NCBI GenBank assembly: GCA_033807775.1 | Contig: CM066317.1 | Location: 14,147,370-14,211,369 of the forward strand | DNA: 64,000 nt | Direction of reading: 5' to 3' | Source: Saussurea involucrata | Taxonomy: Eukaryota; Streptophyta; Magnoliopsida; Asterales; Asteraceae | In this document: one piece after another, positions 1 through 10,878 of the stretch | How the letters are laid out: every line of letters starts with the position of its first letter | How positions within the stretch are numbered: the stretch's first letter is position 1 | Notes under the pieces: model-generated | What the model was told of the DNA's origin: nothing | The model's database searches: none | What the model saw: the letters and a program-made list of their open reading frames with translations, nothing else | Made by a program: the position numbers and the translations under genes

Positions 1-2376
1 TTCTACAAATCAAAATTTTTCAACCAATGGAGATTTCTTGTTCATACCCTGATGCACTGTATTTCCAAGAAAACTACTGGATGGAGTGAATTCAGCAGTC
101 CCATTGCATATGCCTTGGTCTGCTTATCCACTGCCAGAAAGTACAATTTTTCAGCAATGATCTTTAATGATCTTGTATCAAACTTGGAATCCAAAAACAC
201 CTTTTTCATGTATCCAAGGTTTGTGAAAGAAGTTCTTAACAAGGACTTGATGGACTTACCTCAGTTTACTGAGGTATATGTACCCAAATCCCCTAAAGGG
301 AAGGTTTTTTCAAATATGAAAAGACTTCCTAGGGACTCGGAAGGAGTTGACACACCATTGTTCTCTACAATGATGGTTGTGTCCCACCCCTCTGAAGGTA
401 TGGCATCAGGATCAAGGCCCTCATTAGATCAACCCACTGATGACCAATCCCAACCTTCCATCTCAAAAGACATCCCTCAGTCCATTCTTGAACAACCAAC
501 TCCCACAATCACCAAAAGGTTTCAAAGAAGAAAGGTGCACAAGGTTCCTTCCCTTGATGTACCTACTCAGAGCCCTAAGCCTTTAAGCCCTCAGTTGGAG
601 CATTCTCCAATTGAGAATATCAACAGGGAAACCACAGGGGTGTCTCCCAACCCCAAGAAGGTGGTCTCTAAGGAGAAGGATGACCATATGGGTGCTAAGG
701 CTGCCACTACTTCTGCTAGCACAGAGAAGGACAGTGGTAACATAAATAAGACCTTCCCCATGGCAACTCTAAATGAGAAATCATTAGGAGGACCCAGGTG
801 CCAAGAAACCAAGGGGGCAGGTAGTGCTTCTGCTAGGCAGAAGGCTTCTGCTAAAACTTCCAGTGATCCTTTAAAGAAGGTAAACACTTCTAAACAAGGT
901 GAGGATAGATATAACTATGAGGAATTGATGGAAACCATAGGGAATATCAACTTGGATGTTATGGCACAAAAGAAAGAGATTGAGCAACTGAAGACTGTGG
1001 TCACCTACCAACAGTCTCAAATTGAGAAGCTCAAAAAGATGGTCACCAAGTTGCTGCACAAAAAGAAAAAGGCCCAATTTGTGCTGAAAAGAAGAACTTC
1101 AACTGATGATGCTCCCAAAAAGGGGGAGTCAGAGTCAGAAGCAGATCTGAAAATGAAGGGTCCACAAATTGAGGGGGAGACAGTTCACATGGAGAATGAG
1201 ATGGAAATGGATTATGCACAGTTTAAGGGGGAGTCCAGTGAGACAGAAAAGGGGGAAGAGTGTGTTAAAGCAGCAGAAACCACAGCAGCAGAAACCACAG
1301 CAGCAGAAACTGTTAATGCTGTTGAGTTTGAACAAGCAGCAGAAACTGTTAATGCTGCTGAAGGCCAAACAGACAAAGCAGCAGAAACTGAGCAGGAAGC
1401 AGTGACTACAACTCAAGCTGAAATAGATGAAGAAATATACTGGATTGTGAAGAACAGCATTGAAGCAGCATCATTACATGTTCTAAGAGAAGCAGTAACA
1501 GCCATAGCAGCAGAAATGGTTATTGCTGCTGAAAAACTTAAAGCAGCTGAACCAACTCCTGAAGCTGTTAAAACTCTTAAAAGAACTAAGATGATGTCAA
1601 AGAAAAGACCAAGAACCCAGCCCATAACTTCAAAGAAGAAAAATGAAAAGAAGCCAAGGGTGGAGTCATCTGCAGAAGAGGCCCAGGAGGAAACAGTGAA
1701 AGAAAAATCTGATCCAAAAGTTGCTGAAGAAGAAGTGGCAACTCCATCAGGGCAATCAAGCAATGTGCAATCACAAACGGATGCCCAATGTGATTTGTAC
1801 ATTACTAGTGTTGACTCTAACCCAATTCCTCTTCAGGCTGAACCAATATCATCTAAGGCTCCTGAAATCATCTTTTGGGACACTTTGAAAGATGGTAGAA
1901 AGGAGTTCATTAGGATAAAAAGAGCAGATGGAAAATTTGAAGTCTTTTCAACTTGGGGAAAAATTGTCAGAACCTGCTCAAGATCAGACTTAGAAGAGAT
2001 GTTCAAAGTTGGGATGAAGATATATGAAAACATGCTGACTGAGCAAGGGATGTCAATCTCTAAAATGGTACTTGAATTCTTGTGTCAAATGTTCAAACCT
2101 GAAGCAGTTCAGCATAGGATAAACACACAGTTTCAAGCCATTACCAACTGGATGCTCTATGAAAACTGTGGAGTATATGTCATCTCCCTTGACTCTGCAA
2201 CTCAAGAATACTATCTGGTAGATGAAATATACAATCACAGCATGAAGAGGCTGCAAGGAATGTTACATACTAAGCTGACCTGCAACAAGGATTCAGCAAT
2301 GGGTAGATTCTTGGTAAAAAGGATTCTCAATCAGAGTCTAGGTCTAAGTCCTAATCTGTGTGTACATGATGACTAA
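1..2376 (+). CDS. Accessory ORF of a Ty1/copia retrotransposon, 5' partial
   Basis: The frame is open from the first base, so the true start lies outside the window; the ATG at 52 is internal. The first ~100 residues (motifs QWRFLVHTLMHC, WSEFSSPIAYALVCL, MYPRFVKEVL, GVDTPLF) resemble, from memory, an extra ORF found 3' of pol in many Asteraceae copia elements, often mis-annotated as a longin-domain protein. The middle is low-complexity: a Lys/Glu-rich coiled coil near residues 300-350, then Ala/Glu repeats (AAETTAAETTAAETV) encoded by gcagcagaaac repeats. The C-terminal ~200 residues look folded (IIFWDTLKDGRKEFIRI, YENCGVYVISLD). It ends about 60 bases before the LTR, which fits a last ORF in the element. 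Its biochemical role is unknown. Confidence 0.75.
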   Translation, partial: FYKSKFFNQWRFLVHTLMHCISKKTTGWSEFSSPIAYALVCLSTARKYNFSAMIFNDLVSNLESKNTFFMYPRFVKEVLNKDLMDLPQFTEVYVPKSPKGKVFSNMKRLPRDSEGVDTPLFSTMMVVSHPSEGMASGSRPSLDQPTDDQSQPSISKDIPQSILEQPTPTITKRFQRRKVHKVPSLDVPTQSPKPLSPQLEHSPIENINRETTGVSPNPKKVVSKEKDDHMGAKAATTSASTEKDSGNINKTFPMATLNEKSLGGPRCQETKGAGSASARQKASAKTSSDPLKKVNTSKQGEDRYNYEELMETIGNINLDVMAQKKEIEQLKTVVTYQQSQIEKLKKMVTKLLHKKKKAQFVLKRRTSTDDAPKKGESESEADLKMKGPQIEGETVHMENEMEMDYAQFKGESSETEKGEECVKAAETTAAETTAAETVNAVEFEQAAETVNAAEGQTDKAAETEQEAVTTTQAEIDEEIYWIVKNSIEAASLHVLREAVTAIAAEMVIAAEKLKAAEPTPEAVKTLKRTKMMSKKRPRTQPITSKKKNEKKPRVESSAEEAQEETVKEKSDPKVAEEEVATPSGQSSNVQSQTDAQCDLYITSVDSNPIPLQAEPISSKAPEIIFWDTLKDGRKEFIRIKRADGKFEVFSTWGKIVRTCSRSDLEEMFKVGMKIYENMLTEQGMSISKMVLEFLCQMFKPEAVQHRINTQFQAITNWMLYENCGVYVISLDSATQEYYLVDEIYNHSMKRLQGMLHTKLTCNKDSAMGRFLVKRILNQSLGLSPNLCVHDD

Positions 2377-2438
2377 GTTTTGGAAGCATCATCTGAAGAA
2401 CTTGACTTCTTTTCCTAAAAGTCAAGTTAGGGGGAGAT

Positions 2439-3187
2439 TGTTGGGAACTGAAGATATGCTAAGTATGGTTAGTACTGCTAAGTCTACATTACTACTGCCA
2501 GTTCTTCGTTACTACTGCTGGGCAAGGTTACTGCTGCTAGACGAAGTTAGTACTGCTAGATGAAGTTAGTACTGCTAGACCAAGATTACTACTGCTAGAC
2601 GAAGTTAGTGCTGCTAGACCAAATTACTACTGCTAGACATGGTTAGTACTGCTGAGCTGAGTTACTACTGCTTGAAGACTGTGAAGGTTAATACTGCTGA
2701 AGGTTGTTAATGCTGCTGAGCCAAATCATCATTAATACTGCTGAGTTGATAAGTTTGGGATGCGATGCTTTTGGAGACAAATAAGGAATTGATCAAGATA
2801 TGTTTAACGAAGATTCAGAAGATCAATTTACTTTCGATAGTTATCTTGTAATTACTTTTGTATAAATAGTATTGATAGATAGCTATTAGAATATATGAAA
2901 GTGACAAAAACAGAAGATAGATAGTATACAGAATTCGATATTCATTCAAGAGTGAATTAACCTCAAGATCATAGATCCTATTTCTAGAGAAGTAGAAATC
3001 GTCTTGTTGAGCCTGTTCAACAAGATTGAGGTTTGGTGTAAAACTTGTGAGTAATAACTGTTTGATATATATACAGTTTATTGAATTTCTATTGATTGTT
3101 CTTTAATTGATTTAGAGTTCTATTCCGCAAGATTCTCTAAATTCTGTTTCTAAGAAGTTTAATTCTTGTTAAGAATCGATCCTGACA
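2439..3187 (+). repeat. 3' LTR of the copia element (749 bp)
   Basis: It starts TGTTGGGAACTG directly after the polypurine tract and ends CTGACA at the junction with MULE sequence. About 2460-2750 is a degenerate tandem array built on the words tactgctaga and gttagtactgct, giving a private minisatellite in the U3 part. The A/T-rich 3' half holds a tataaatag-like box near 2860, a plausible promoter. Confidence 0.8.
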
Positions 3188-3704
3188 TACATAGTGATGA
3201 GAATCAGAGTGATGACAGTGATGATAGTGATTACATTGTGGATGAAGTGGACAAAGTAGACATAGACATCAGGGCCTTTGACATACACACAAATGTTGAA
3301 GTAGAGTGGATTGGTAGGAGGGAGGAACAAGTGGCTGGAGAAGGAAACAACATTGTTGTTGATGCATTGGATCATGATAATTTTGAAAGCAACACAGATG
3401 AGTCAGATTTGGAGATGGAAAGGAAAAGAAAGTTGAAACAAATTAGGATGGAAAAGGCTGAAAGTGAACAAACAGAAGGGGTTCCCAGTTTTTGTTTTGG
3501 TAAGGTATTTGGTACCAAAGATGGCATTAAAAAAATGATTGATATGCATGTAATATTAACTAGAAGGTAGATTCATGTAATTAAGAATGATTCAGTGAGG
3601 CTAAGGGTTGTGTGTAAAGGTACCCTACTAGATTTGAATAAAGAAAGTCAATGTGGGCCAAGCTTAGGAAAAAAAGAATCAATCAGTGGGCCCTCATGTC
3701 CTTG

Positions 3705-5235
3705 TGTAACAACCCAAATACCATATATACAACAAATCACATAATATAATATAACATTGAGATAGCAAACGAAAGTTCACATTACAAGTACGGTCTCGAA
3801 GTCTTTTACATTACAAAATAAAACATTCCACTACAACTTTGACTTACTATATACATACATAACATTTAACTATCATAACACCACTGCTAAACATGTCAAA
3901 TTCTTCATCATATTATCCTTCACAAAAGCCATCCCTCGATTACTCTACTTACTTGATCCGCCACCTGGAATACATATTTTAAAACAGAAATGAGGGTTAG
4001 ACCTAATGGTCTAGTGAGGAATCCCTGTCAATTTAGTAAGCTTTTGCATCAACACCATGTATATAAAACTTTTCATATAATACCCACATACCATACGTAA
4101 CTAATTACCAGTCAAGATTCAAGCTTCGTACACGTCTCATTTCACCTTATTCCTCCACAATTGGCCAAATTAATTGGTTGCGAGCCAACTAATCTACTGT
4201 GCAACAAATACAGTAAACACACCGGTCCTAAGCCCGGCCACGTATTATATTCCGATATAATACTCACGTAATTATAATATCTCAACATATCATAATTACA
4301 CACGTATGACATTTTCATACCATTTATCAAATATTCGGCATCCACACAAATGTATTCCAGTTTAAAACACTTTGAAGTAAAACTCACATGTTTTGATTAT
4401 TACACACGCTCGATAGCTCCTTTCAAAATGATCCTATCTCTTACCACGACTCCACAGAATCTGAAACAAGTTAAGATACACATATTGCTTTACTAACCAA
4501 ACACATAAAGCCTAACAGTTTCCCATCCTCAATGTCTCATTATACACTGCACTTAACCCACTACCGGGACTACACAGGGTACCGGGACTTATACAGTACC
4601 GGGACTCTTCAGTACCGGGAGTTCACAATACCGGGGGTTTTATACTACCGGGATTCTATACTACCGGACTTCATGGTACCGGGAGTCGGCCATACCGGGA
4701 CTCCACCGAGACTCGACATCACCGGGAGTTGATACTACCGGAAGTCGACTATACCGGGACTCCGCTTTACCGGAGTCTAAACTACCGGGAATCTACCGGG
4801 ATTTCCCCGGGACTCTCAAGGACACAGTCGGTTTCCAAAAATATCCAAATTTGAATTAAACTTATATAACTTCAATTTAAACATTCTAGTCCGATAGAAG
4901 TCTAATACTACTGATTATAACCACAATTTGTAAAGGAATTTTACCTTCAAATCGCTTTCAGCCCAAACGATTGGTGCTCTATCCGTAGGGTTCGTCTTCT
5001 GCTTCTTTTCGCTCAGAACTCACACACACTTTCTAAAAGAGGAATAATAAGTTTAATCTGAAGTATTTGAGGTATTTATATCTCAACTTACACTTTTGGC
5101 TCAAACTATTCAATAAGGACTAAAACACCCCTAACCTTATATCTTATCTCAAACTCACCCCAAACATCCAAATTTTAAAGTTAAATAATTTAACTGATAG
5201 GGAATTTATCTAACTGAATTACCCAGGGTATTACA
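3705..5235 (-). mobile_element. Solo LTR of a Tekay-like Ty3/gypsy element
   Basis: A 1531 bp TG...CA block flanked by ccttg (3700-3704 and 5236-5240), with no coding sequence and no second LTR. Copies B and C have the uninterrupted site. Its reverse complement begins TGTAATACCCTGGGTAA, like the LTR of the gypsy element at 30805 (TGTAATACCCCGGGTAA). It also shares a block (aaacagaaatgagggttag, near 3982) with the reverse complement of that LTR, so it is a related family in minus orientation. About 4560-4810 is a degenerate array of taccgggact-like words. The likely origin is LTR-LTR recombination. Confidence 0.9.
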
Positions 5236-5755
5236 CCTTGGGTCCTACTGGTTTCCAAAGGTAAAAATGATTCCAATTGGATAGTCAAAACATATGTGGA
5301 GACCCATAAATGTCTCCAAACAAGATATGTTAGGGCTTACAGCTTCTTTCCTATCCCAAAATCTAGTTGATACCCTAATTCACAATCCAGTTATCCCTGT
5401 CAAAGTTGTTCAAATGGATATGCAGAAAAAGTATGAGCAAAACTGTTCAAGGATGAAATCACATAGAGCAAAGGAATTGGCTTTGAATAAACTTCGTGGA
5501 GACTATGCTGAGCAGTACAAGAGTTTGAGGGACTACCTTCTTGAAGTTCAGAGAACAAATGTTGACACAACTGTGAAGTTAGAGGTTGAGGTGGACCCTA
5601 ACCCATCAATTGAAACAAGAAGATTCAAGAGGGTGTATGTGTGTCTTGGGGCTTTGAAGAGGGGTTTCAAGGCTGGCATGAGAGATTTCTAAGGGTTGGA
5701 TGGAGCCTTCATGAAAGGTCCTTTTCGTGGACAGATTCTCACAGTTGTTGGAATT

Positions 5756-5993
5756 TTTTTTTAACGGCAGTTTAACACACACACGCTCCCTGGGTATCCG
5801 GGCTCCCACTTAAGGGTGCCACTCGACTAATCCCCGTCGACCCGGTCGACCCTATGGATCGACCCGACCGGCCAAGTATAAAGGGCCCTAGAGACCACCC
5901 AGCCGGCCCCGGACCCGGCCCCAAAGAACCCGGCCCAAAGTCTGGATATCGCCTCATGCTTACCGCGGGGTTCGAACCCAGGTAGTATAGCTT
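5756..5993 (-). mobile_element. SINE-like retroposon in the transposase, copy A
   Basis: A GC-rich 238 bp insert begins on the plus strand with a T-run (a poly(A) tail on the minus strand) and ends next to gggttcgaaccc, a perfect RNA polymerase III B-box palindrome. It is flanked by a ~17 base target duplication (tcacagttgttggaatt at 5739-5755, with one mismatch at 5994-6010). No clear A box precedes the B box, so it may be 5'-truncated. The same insert sits at the same site in copies B and C, so it predates the triplication. Confidence 0.75.
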
Positions 5994-7272
5994 TCACAGA
6001 TGTTGGAATTGATTCCAACAATGGCACATACCCCCTTGCATATGCCATTGTTGAGGCAGAAAACACAGCTTCATGGACCTGGTTTTTAAGTTGCTTAGGA
6101 GATGATCTAGATCTGACAAGAAATTCCAATTTCACATTCATTACTGACAGACAAAATGTACTTTTCTATTCTATACATCTCTTAGTTATTATATTAGTAT
6201 ATTTGTTTTACTCTTAAATATATTTGTTTGTGTGACTTGTAAGGAATAGTACCTGCAATTGAACAGGTATTCCCTTGTGCAGAACACAGGTTTTGCCTAA
6301 GGTACATCCATGAAAATATGAAGAAGACTTGGAAAGGTAAACTATACAAGGATTTGTTGTGGAAGTGTGCCTCAGCAACCACTGTCCAGGAGTTTGATTG
6401 TGAGATGAAGCATCTAAAGATGGTGAATGAACAGACATTTAATTGGTTGAAGTTGATACCCCCTCATCATTGGGCCAGGTCTCATTTTACAGGTACTTAG
6501 GCTTATTTAAGTTGATTTTTAAGATATGTTGCTTAATTAACACATGTTACTTACAATTGGATTATAAATTACAGGAAGAAGTCATACAGATGTGTTGTTG
6601 AACAACATATGTGAGATATTCAACAAACAATTAGTGGAAGGAAGGGACAAACCCATTATCACCTGTTTGGAGTATATAAGGCAATACTTCATGAAGAGAA
6701 TAGCAAATGTGCAGACCCTAATTGACAAAGCACAAGGTCCCCTCACTCCAAATGTGACAAAAGTATTTGATCAGATCAAGAAGGATGTTGTGGATTACCA
6801 AGTCACATGGAATGCTGAATGCAGGTACCAAGTTAGTGGTCTATGGATGGACCAATGCATTGTAGATGTAAGGGGAAAATGGTGTTCTTGCAGGAAATGG
6901 GAGATCACTGGAATTCCATGCAAACATGTTGTTGCATGTATATGGAATATGCATAGAAATGGAGAACAGGCTTAAATTCTTGAGAACTGGGTGCATCAAA
7001 CTTATTGGTTGGATACATGGAAACATATGTATAGTTACAAGTTGGAACCAATTAATGGAAGGAAGTTGTGGGTGAAGTCTACTTGCTCAACCAGTTTGAT
7101 TCCACCCACCCATCACACTCAAGTTGGTAGGCCAAAGAAGATGAGGAAGAAGGCTGTTGGAGAGGTGATTGACTCAGGAAGGAAGCTGAAAAGAGTTGGA
7201 AAGACAGTAACATGTCTGAAATGCAGGAAAGAAGGTCATAACTCTAGGACATGCAAGGAACAAGCCCCATGA

Positions 7273-7852
7273 TGTGGTTCTTATGTAATTTAATGATTAG
7301 CAGTAGCTTTTGGATATTAGTGATGCAAACAATAGATCTTGTTTAATGATGGTTGATTTTGGATGTTAATGTTAGTTTAATCAAACAATAGTTTATGGGA
7401 TCACCTGTTTGGGTGTTATTTTTTGTATGCAAAATATTGGTTTATGCAAGTTATGCAAATTGTTGGTTATGCAAATTGTTGCTTATGGAAACTTTTGGTT
7501 ATGCAAATTGTTGCTTATGCAAATTGTTGGTAATGCAAAGTGTTGGTTTATGCAAATTGTTGGTTATGCAAACTGTTGGGTTATGCAAATTGTTGGTTTA
7601 TACATTCAACAATCTAAGTTTACACAAAACAAACTTATTACATTAAGCAAACGGAAATAGTACATTGAACCACTTGATCTTACAATAACCAATCTGAGAT
7701 TAAACAAATCAAAAATATTACATTAAACCACTTTGAGATTACAATAACCAATCTGAGATTACATTAAACAACAAAAACACTCATTAAGTAATAGTTAGCC
7801 TAACCAAAACAACAAAAATTAACCAATAGTTGGCCTATTACTACAAATTAGG
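7273..7852. repeat. MULE 3' region with atgcaaattgttgg array, copy A
   Basis: Between the transposase and the convergent GRF gene lies non-coding sequence. About 7437-7600 is a tandem array of 14-16 base units (ttatgcaaattgttgg and variants). The array has a different number of units in each copy: longest in C (41000-41185), shortest in B (19078-19225). The rest, 7620-7850, is A-rich with repeated ttacaataaccaatctgag words. Confidence 0.8.
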
Positions 7853-8199
7853 TCAACCAAAATACAAAAACACTCCAATTGCAAACCATGTTAAACACAA
7901 CAGCAACTTCAGCCTGCGATTTTCTTGTTCCACCTTGTTCTTCGACTTTAACAACCCTGGAATAATCATCTTTGATCGATCACACAAAACTGGGTCATAC
8001 GAATCAATGAAACCACAGCTTCTTGCCTATTTATCATGGAAGTTGAAGATGGAGAAATTAGGGCAAATCCAATCCCTGTTTGACAAAGATGAAGAAAATG
8101 AAATACCTTTCTTGAGCAACGATAAAAACGTCTTCCGGGGTTTGATGAAGTCCACGAAGTTCTCACTATTGCATCTGATCCACAACTGCATCTCTTCAT
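7853..8199 (-). CDS. GRF-type zinc-finger membrane-anchored small protein, MULE copy A
   Basis: Two exons on the minus strand: exon 1 8107-8199, GT-AG intron 8027-8106 (80 bp, phase 0), exon 2 7853-8026 with TGA at 7853-7855; 88 residues. Exon 1 encodes CSCGSDAIVRTSWTSSNPG then RRFYRC, the first half of a GRF zinc finger (a nucleic-acid-binding fold). Exon 2 supplies the closing Cys (ARSCGFID), a PVLCDRSKMIIPGLL segment, a short charged helix (KSKNKVEQENRRLK) and a C-terminal hydrophobic segment (LLLCLTWFAIGVFLYF). That order is typical of small plant GRF proteins. The usual Trp in GFIDW is Ser in this copy. The gene is convergent with the transposase. Function in transposition is not established. 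Confidence 0.75.
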
Positions 8200-8506
8200 A
8201 AGTGGAGTGAAAGATAAGTGAAATAGGACCGTTGAGAAGAATTAGCTGAGAGAGAAGTGAAATATGAAGAATGGAATGCTTAAGTGATTTAAATGAGAGA
8301 AACGGTGGAATGACGATTTTACCCCTCTGATTTTAGGCGAGTGGGGACATTAACGGTGCCAGGTTAGACGGCGTTAGAAGTAGGGACCCTCTGTGTGCGG
8401 TTAGTCGAACCACAGGGACGTCCAATGTAATTAATGCGAATTATGGACCATATCCAAAATATTACCATACCACAGGGACCATTTATGTAATTTACTCTAA
8501 TAAATA

Positions 8507-8813
8507 AATATTGTAAAGGATGTGTAACTTATTAAAACATCAAATTCAGATGATTAATAAGCTATGACAATTCGCTAATACTTAACCATACATATCGTGC
8601 ATATTAATTAGTCCTGTTTGATGGTCTGAATGATGATCAATCTTTATGAAGTATTGAACCCGACCAATTAAATAAATAATTCCAACTCAACCAGTGCAAC
8701 TCTAAAATGTAGAATAAATGTCATATATATATATATACATATATATATATAACCAAACAAAAATTTTAAAAATTGATCAATTGGCATGTGAAGTTTACAA
8801 ACCGTTTCAAGTA
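8507..8813. other. Unit spacer with (TA)n tract
   Basis: AT-rich spacer present in all three units. It holds a short (TA)n/(CA) microsatellite at about 8725-8751. In unit C the EXO70-carrying element is inserted in exactly this tract. No gene seen. Confidence 0.7.
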
Positions 8814-8831
8814 ATAAGAACATATTGTCTT

Positions 8832-9016
8832 TTTTTTTAAATGTGTCCTAGGCTATGCCTAGACTAATCCCTTGACAAATTATGACTGTAAGACATCAGC
8901 CCTAAGATTAAACCTCAGTGGCCACAAGTTGTGTACGCCTGGATTCGAACTCTGGACAGATGGGTTATTCCGTCATATCCCCCAATGCCTTAACCAATAC
9001 GACACAGCTCTTGTGG
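8832..9016 (-). mobile_element. tRNA-derived SINE, unit A
   Basis: A 185 bp insert flanked by an 18-base perfect duplication, ataagaacatattgtctt (8814-8831 and 9017-9034). The plus strand starts with a T-run, so it lies in minus orientation. On the minus strand it opens CCACAAGAGCTG, with an A-box-like TTGGTTAAGGC and a B-box-like GAGTTCGAATCC about 45 bases later, as expected for a tRNA-headed SINE. It is shared by units B and C, so it predates triplication. Confidence 0.85.
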
Positions 9017-9034
9017 ATAAGAACATATTGTCTT

Positions 9035-10727
9035 GTTGAATAAAGAAGAAATACGTTAATTGTTACTTATTCATTAATGTATAAACATTATTTGACAAGA
9101 GATACATTCTCGTTAATGTTTTAAAGTCACAAAAATATATACTTCACTAGTTATTATGAAAAAAAAAATCAAAAGTCAAACTGTTGACTTGTATTTCATT
9201 GGTTACCATTTAACAAGTTTTCATTGGGTATTTCTCTTTGACATGCTTTAAAATATAATTCTAAGATTAAATTAATCAATAGTTTTGACTTGAGTTACAA
9301 TAACTATTAATTAATAAATGGCAAAATATGTCAAAGGAAAAAAAGTCAACACCTTTAAGAAGCAAGAGATCACCAAAGCAAGATATGTGGAAGTCAATTC
9401 ATGATTTTTTCGGGAGTAGTGGATCACATGTGATCCAGTAGTACATGGAAGGCGCTCCTCGCGTTTCTTGTAAATAGGTACGCTCCTCGTTTAAACCTTT
9501 CTCTAATCTATTTTATATACATCTCTTATAAGGTAGTGAATGATATAATCATATCAGCCTTCTTTTCATTTATTTCAACTTGAAAACATATTAAAACGAC
9601 TTTCTAGTTCTTTTCTTTCCAACTTAAAAATAAGCTAGAAAAAGAATTTTATACTTAGTTTTTCTGCTTCCTCTTCTCTTTTTCTCGTTTTCTTCTCTCC
9701 AAACTCAATAATGAAATGTTAAAGTTGTGCTATCAAAATTTGGTATAACATGTGTGTTTAAAAGGAGGGAGAAAATGGAATCATGTAATGGAGGATGAAC
9801 ATAAAAAGTGTAGGTTGATTCTTTACTATATCAAAATGTCATTTGATAATTTAAAAAAAAAGATAGTTTTCTATACTTCAACTATTCATCCCGTTTTCTC
9901 TTTTTTAAACTAGACCATTTTTAGGCAAAAAAGGACGTATTGTGATGTAAGGTTGAGTTCCGGTAAGATTGGAAATTAGATGAGAATAGTAAGAAAAGAT
10001 TAAAATTTAAAGTGATCAATGGTTTAGATCCGTTTTTATCTTTTTGTTTTTTCACCTTAACTTTTCTTCTCACACAATTCTTCGTGTTTAGCCCCAATAG
10101 CAGAGAACCTCCTAATTGTTTCAGAACAACTAGAAAGATATTCTTTAACCAGAAAGAATTCGGTTCAGATGTAGGATACCTATCCAGAAGTTTTCGCAAC
10201 TCAATCATAGATGATGGAATGATCAAAGATTTGACCTTTTCGAACTATGTCTGTAACTCACTAGAGGCCCCGAAAACAAAGAGAAGATGTGTACAAACGA
10301 GATATGCAGTGATGTATCCACCCTCACTAATTTACCAATTTATGTTCATTTACTAGTTTTTTTCCCGTTATAACTATTTTTAAGTATTAGAAAAGGTCAC
10401 CAAAACATTCAGAATTTCTTTTGAGAAAAAGAGTTTAACCGGCTAATCATAGATAACGAGTAGGATGGGACGGATTCGTCATTGGTGGTGATAAGTTTGG
10501 AGCCGGTGGAGAAGTCGAAGAGGGGGGCCATTTTCAAGAATTCACAATGTGGGGATGGGGTTCTAAGAACAAGCTAGTTCTAAAATAGTATTTCATTATT
10601 GAAACGTTGAAAGGGTATTTCAAGACAAACACAACTAAGAAGCATATTTCTTAAATGATGACAACGTTAAGCATAGTTCTTTTATATAGGCAACAATAAG
10701 CATAAAAACTCAACCTATTAAAAATAA
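9035..10727. other. Unit spacer without recognisable gene
   Basis: AT-rich sequence common to the three units. It contains one 114-codon ORF at 10012-10356 (also 21633-21977 and 44971-45315) with a hydrophobic start and no domain I recognise. The ORF stays open in all three copies, but at this low divergence that is weak evidence of coding. A cggagtagtggatcacatg palindromic word (ggatcacatgtgatcc) sits near 9420. I see no other structure. Confidence 0.6.
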
Positions 10728-10878
10728 GAGTAAACTACTGTTTGCAAATTGCAACTATGTGGTTTAATGTTTATAATGATTTTCGTCCCTAATCTCTAGG
10801 TGAAATGGTCTTTTTGCTATTTCATTTGATTTCCATCAAGAAATTAATAGCAATATATTATGTATATTTTACGTTATT

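Larger units (their letters stand above)
1..3187 (+). mobile_element. Ty1/copia retrotransposon, 3' part, nested in MULE A
   Basis: The visible part is an extra ORF, a polypurine tract (agggggaga, about 2429-2437) and a TG...CA LTR at 2439-3187. To the right, MULE A resumes at 3188 with sequence that is continuous in unit B near 16370, so the element sits inside the MULE transposase gene. The five bases after the LTR (tacat) are the expected target duplication, but the left duplicate and the 5' LTR lie outside the window. Gag, protease, integrase and reverse transcriptase are not visible here. Confidence 0.85.
3188..7272 (+). pseudogene. MuDR-type transposase pseudogene, copy A
   Basis: This is the remnant of the MULE transposase that cuts and joins element ends in the nucleus. 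Visible pieces in order: the acidic segment (SDDSDDSDYIVDEV), a stop TAG at 3568-3570, a solo-LTR insertion, the central region (RVYVCLGALKRGFKAG), a SINE, the second catalytic Asp region (FITDRQ), the CAEHRFCLRYIH motif, the SWIM zinc finger (CSCRKWEITGIPCKH) with a TAA at 6973-6975 just after it, a basic GRPKKMRKK patch and a zinc knuckle (CLKCRKEGHNSRTC). A two-base loss near 5337 shifts the frame relative to copy B. The intron 2 acceptor is altered (gtaag for gtag). The aspartate of the first catalytic motif has been lost to a stop: the frame ends at TAA 5690-5692, where B and C read FLGLDGAF. Confidence 0.85.
3188..8497 (+). mobile_element. MULE copy A, left end hidden, split by three insertions
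   Basis: The right terminus is gggaccatttatgtaattt then ACTC, followed by the 9-base target duplicate taataaata at 8498-8506, the same nine bases that flank copies B and C. The left terminus lies beyond the copia insertion, outside the window. The copy is interrupted by the copia element, by a solo LTR (3705-5235) and by a SINE (5756-5993). Confidence 0.9.

Noticed and set aside
4532..4732. Open frame of repeated TyrArgAsp units
   Set aside because: It is the taccgggact array in the solo LTR read as codons.
7395..7660. Two overlapping Cys/Leu-rich open frames (also near 19060 and 40960)
   Set aside because: They are translations of the atgcaaattgttgg tandem array in two frames.
8935..8960. 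tRNA-like B box (ggattcgaactc) as a possible tRNA gene
   Set aside because: No cloverleaf; flanked by 18-base duplicates and a T-run, so it is a SINE.
10012..10356. 114-codon ORF conserved in all three units
   Set aside because: Units are too similar for conservation to be informative; no domain, no splice or expression evidence, opposite strand also open.
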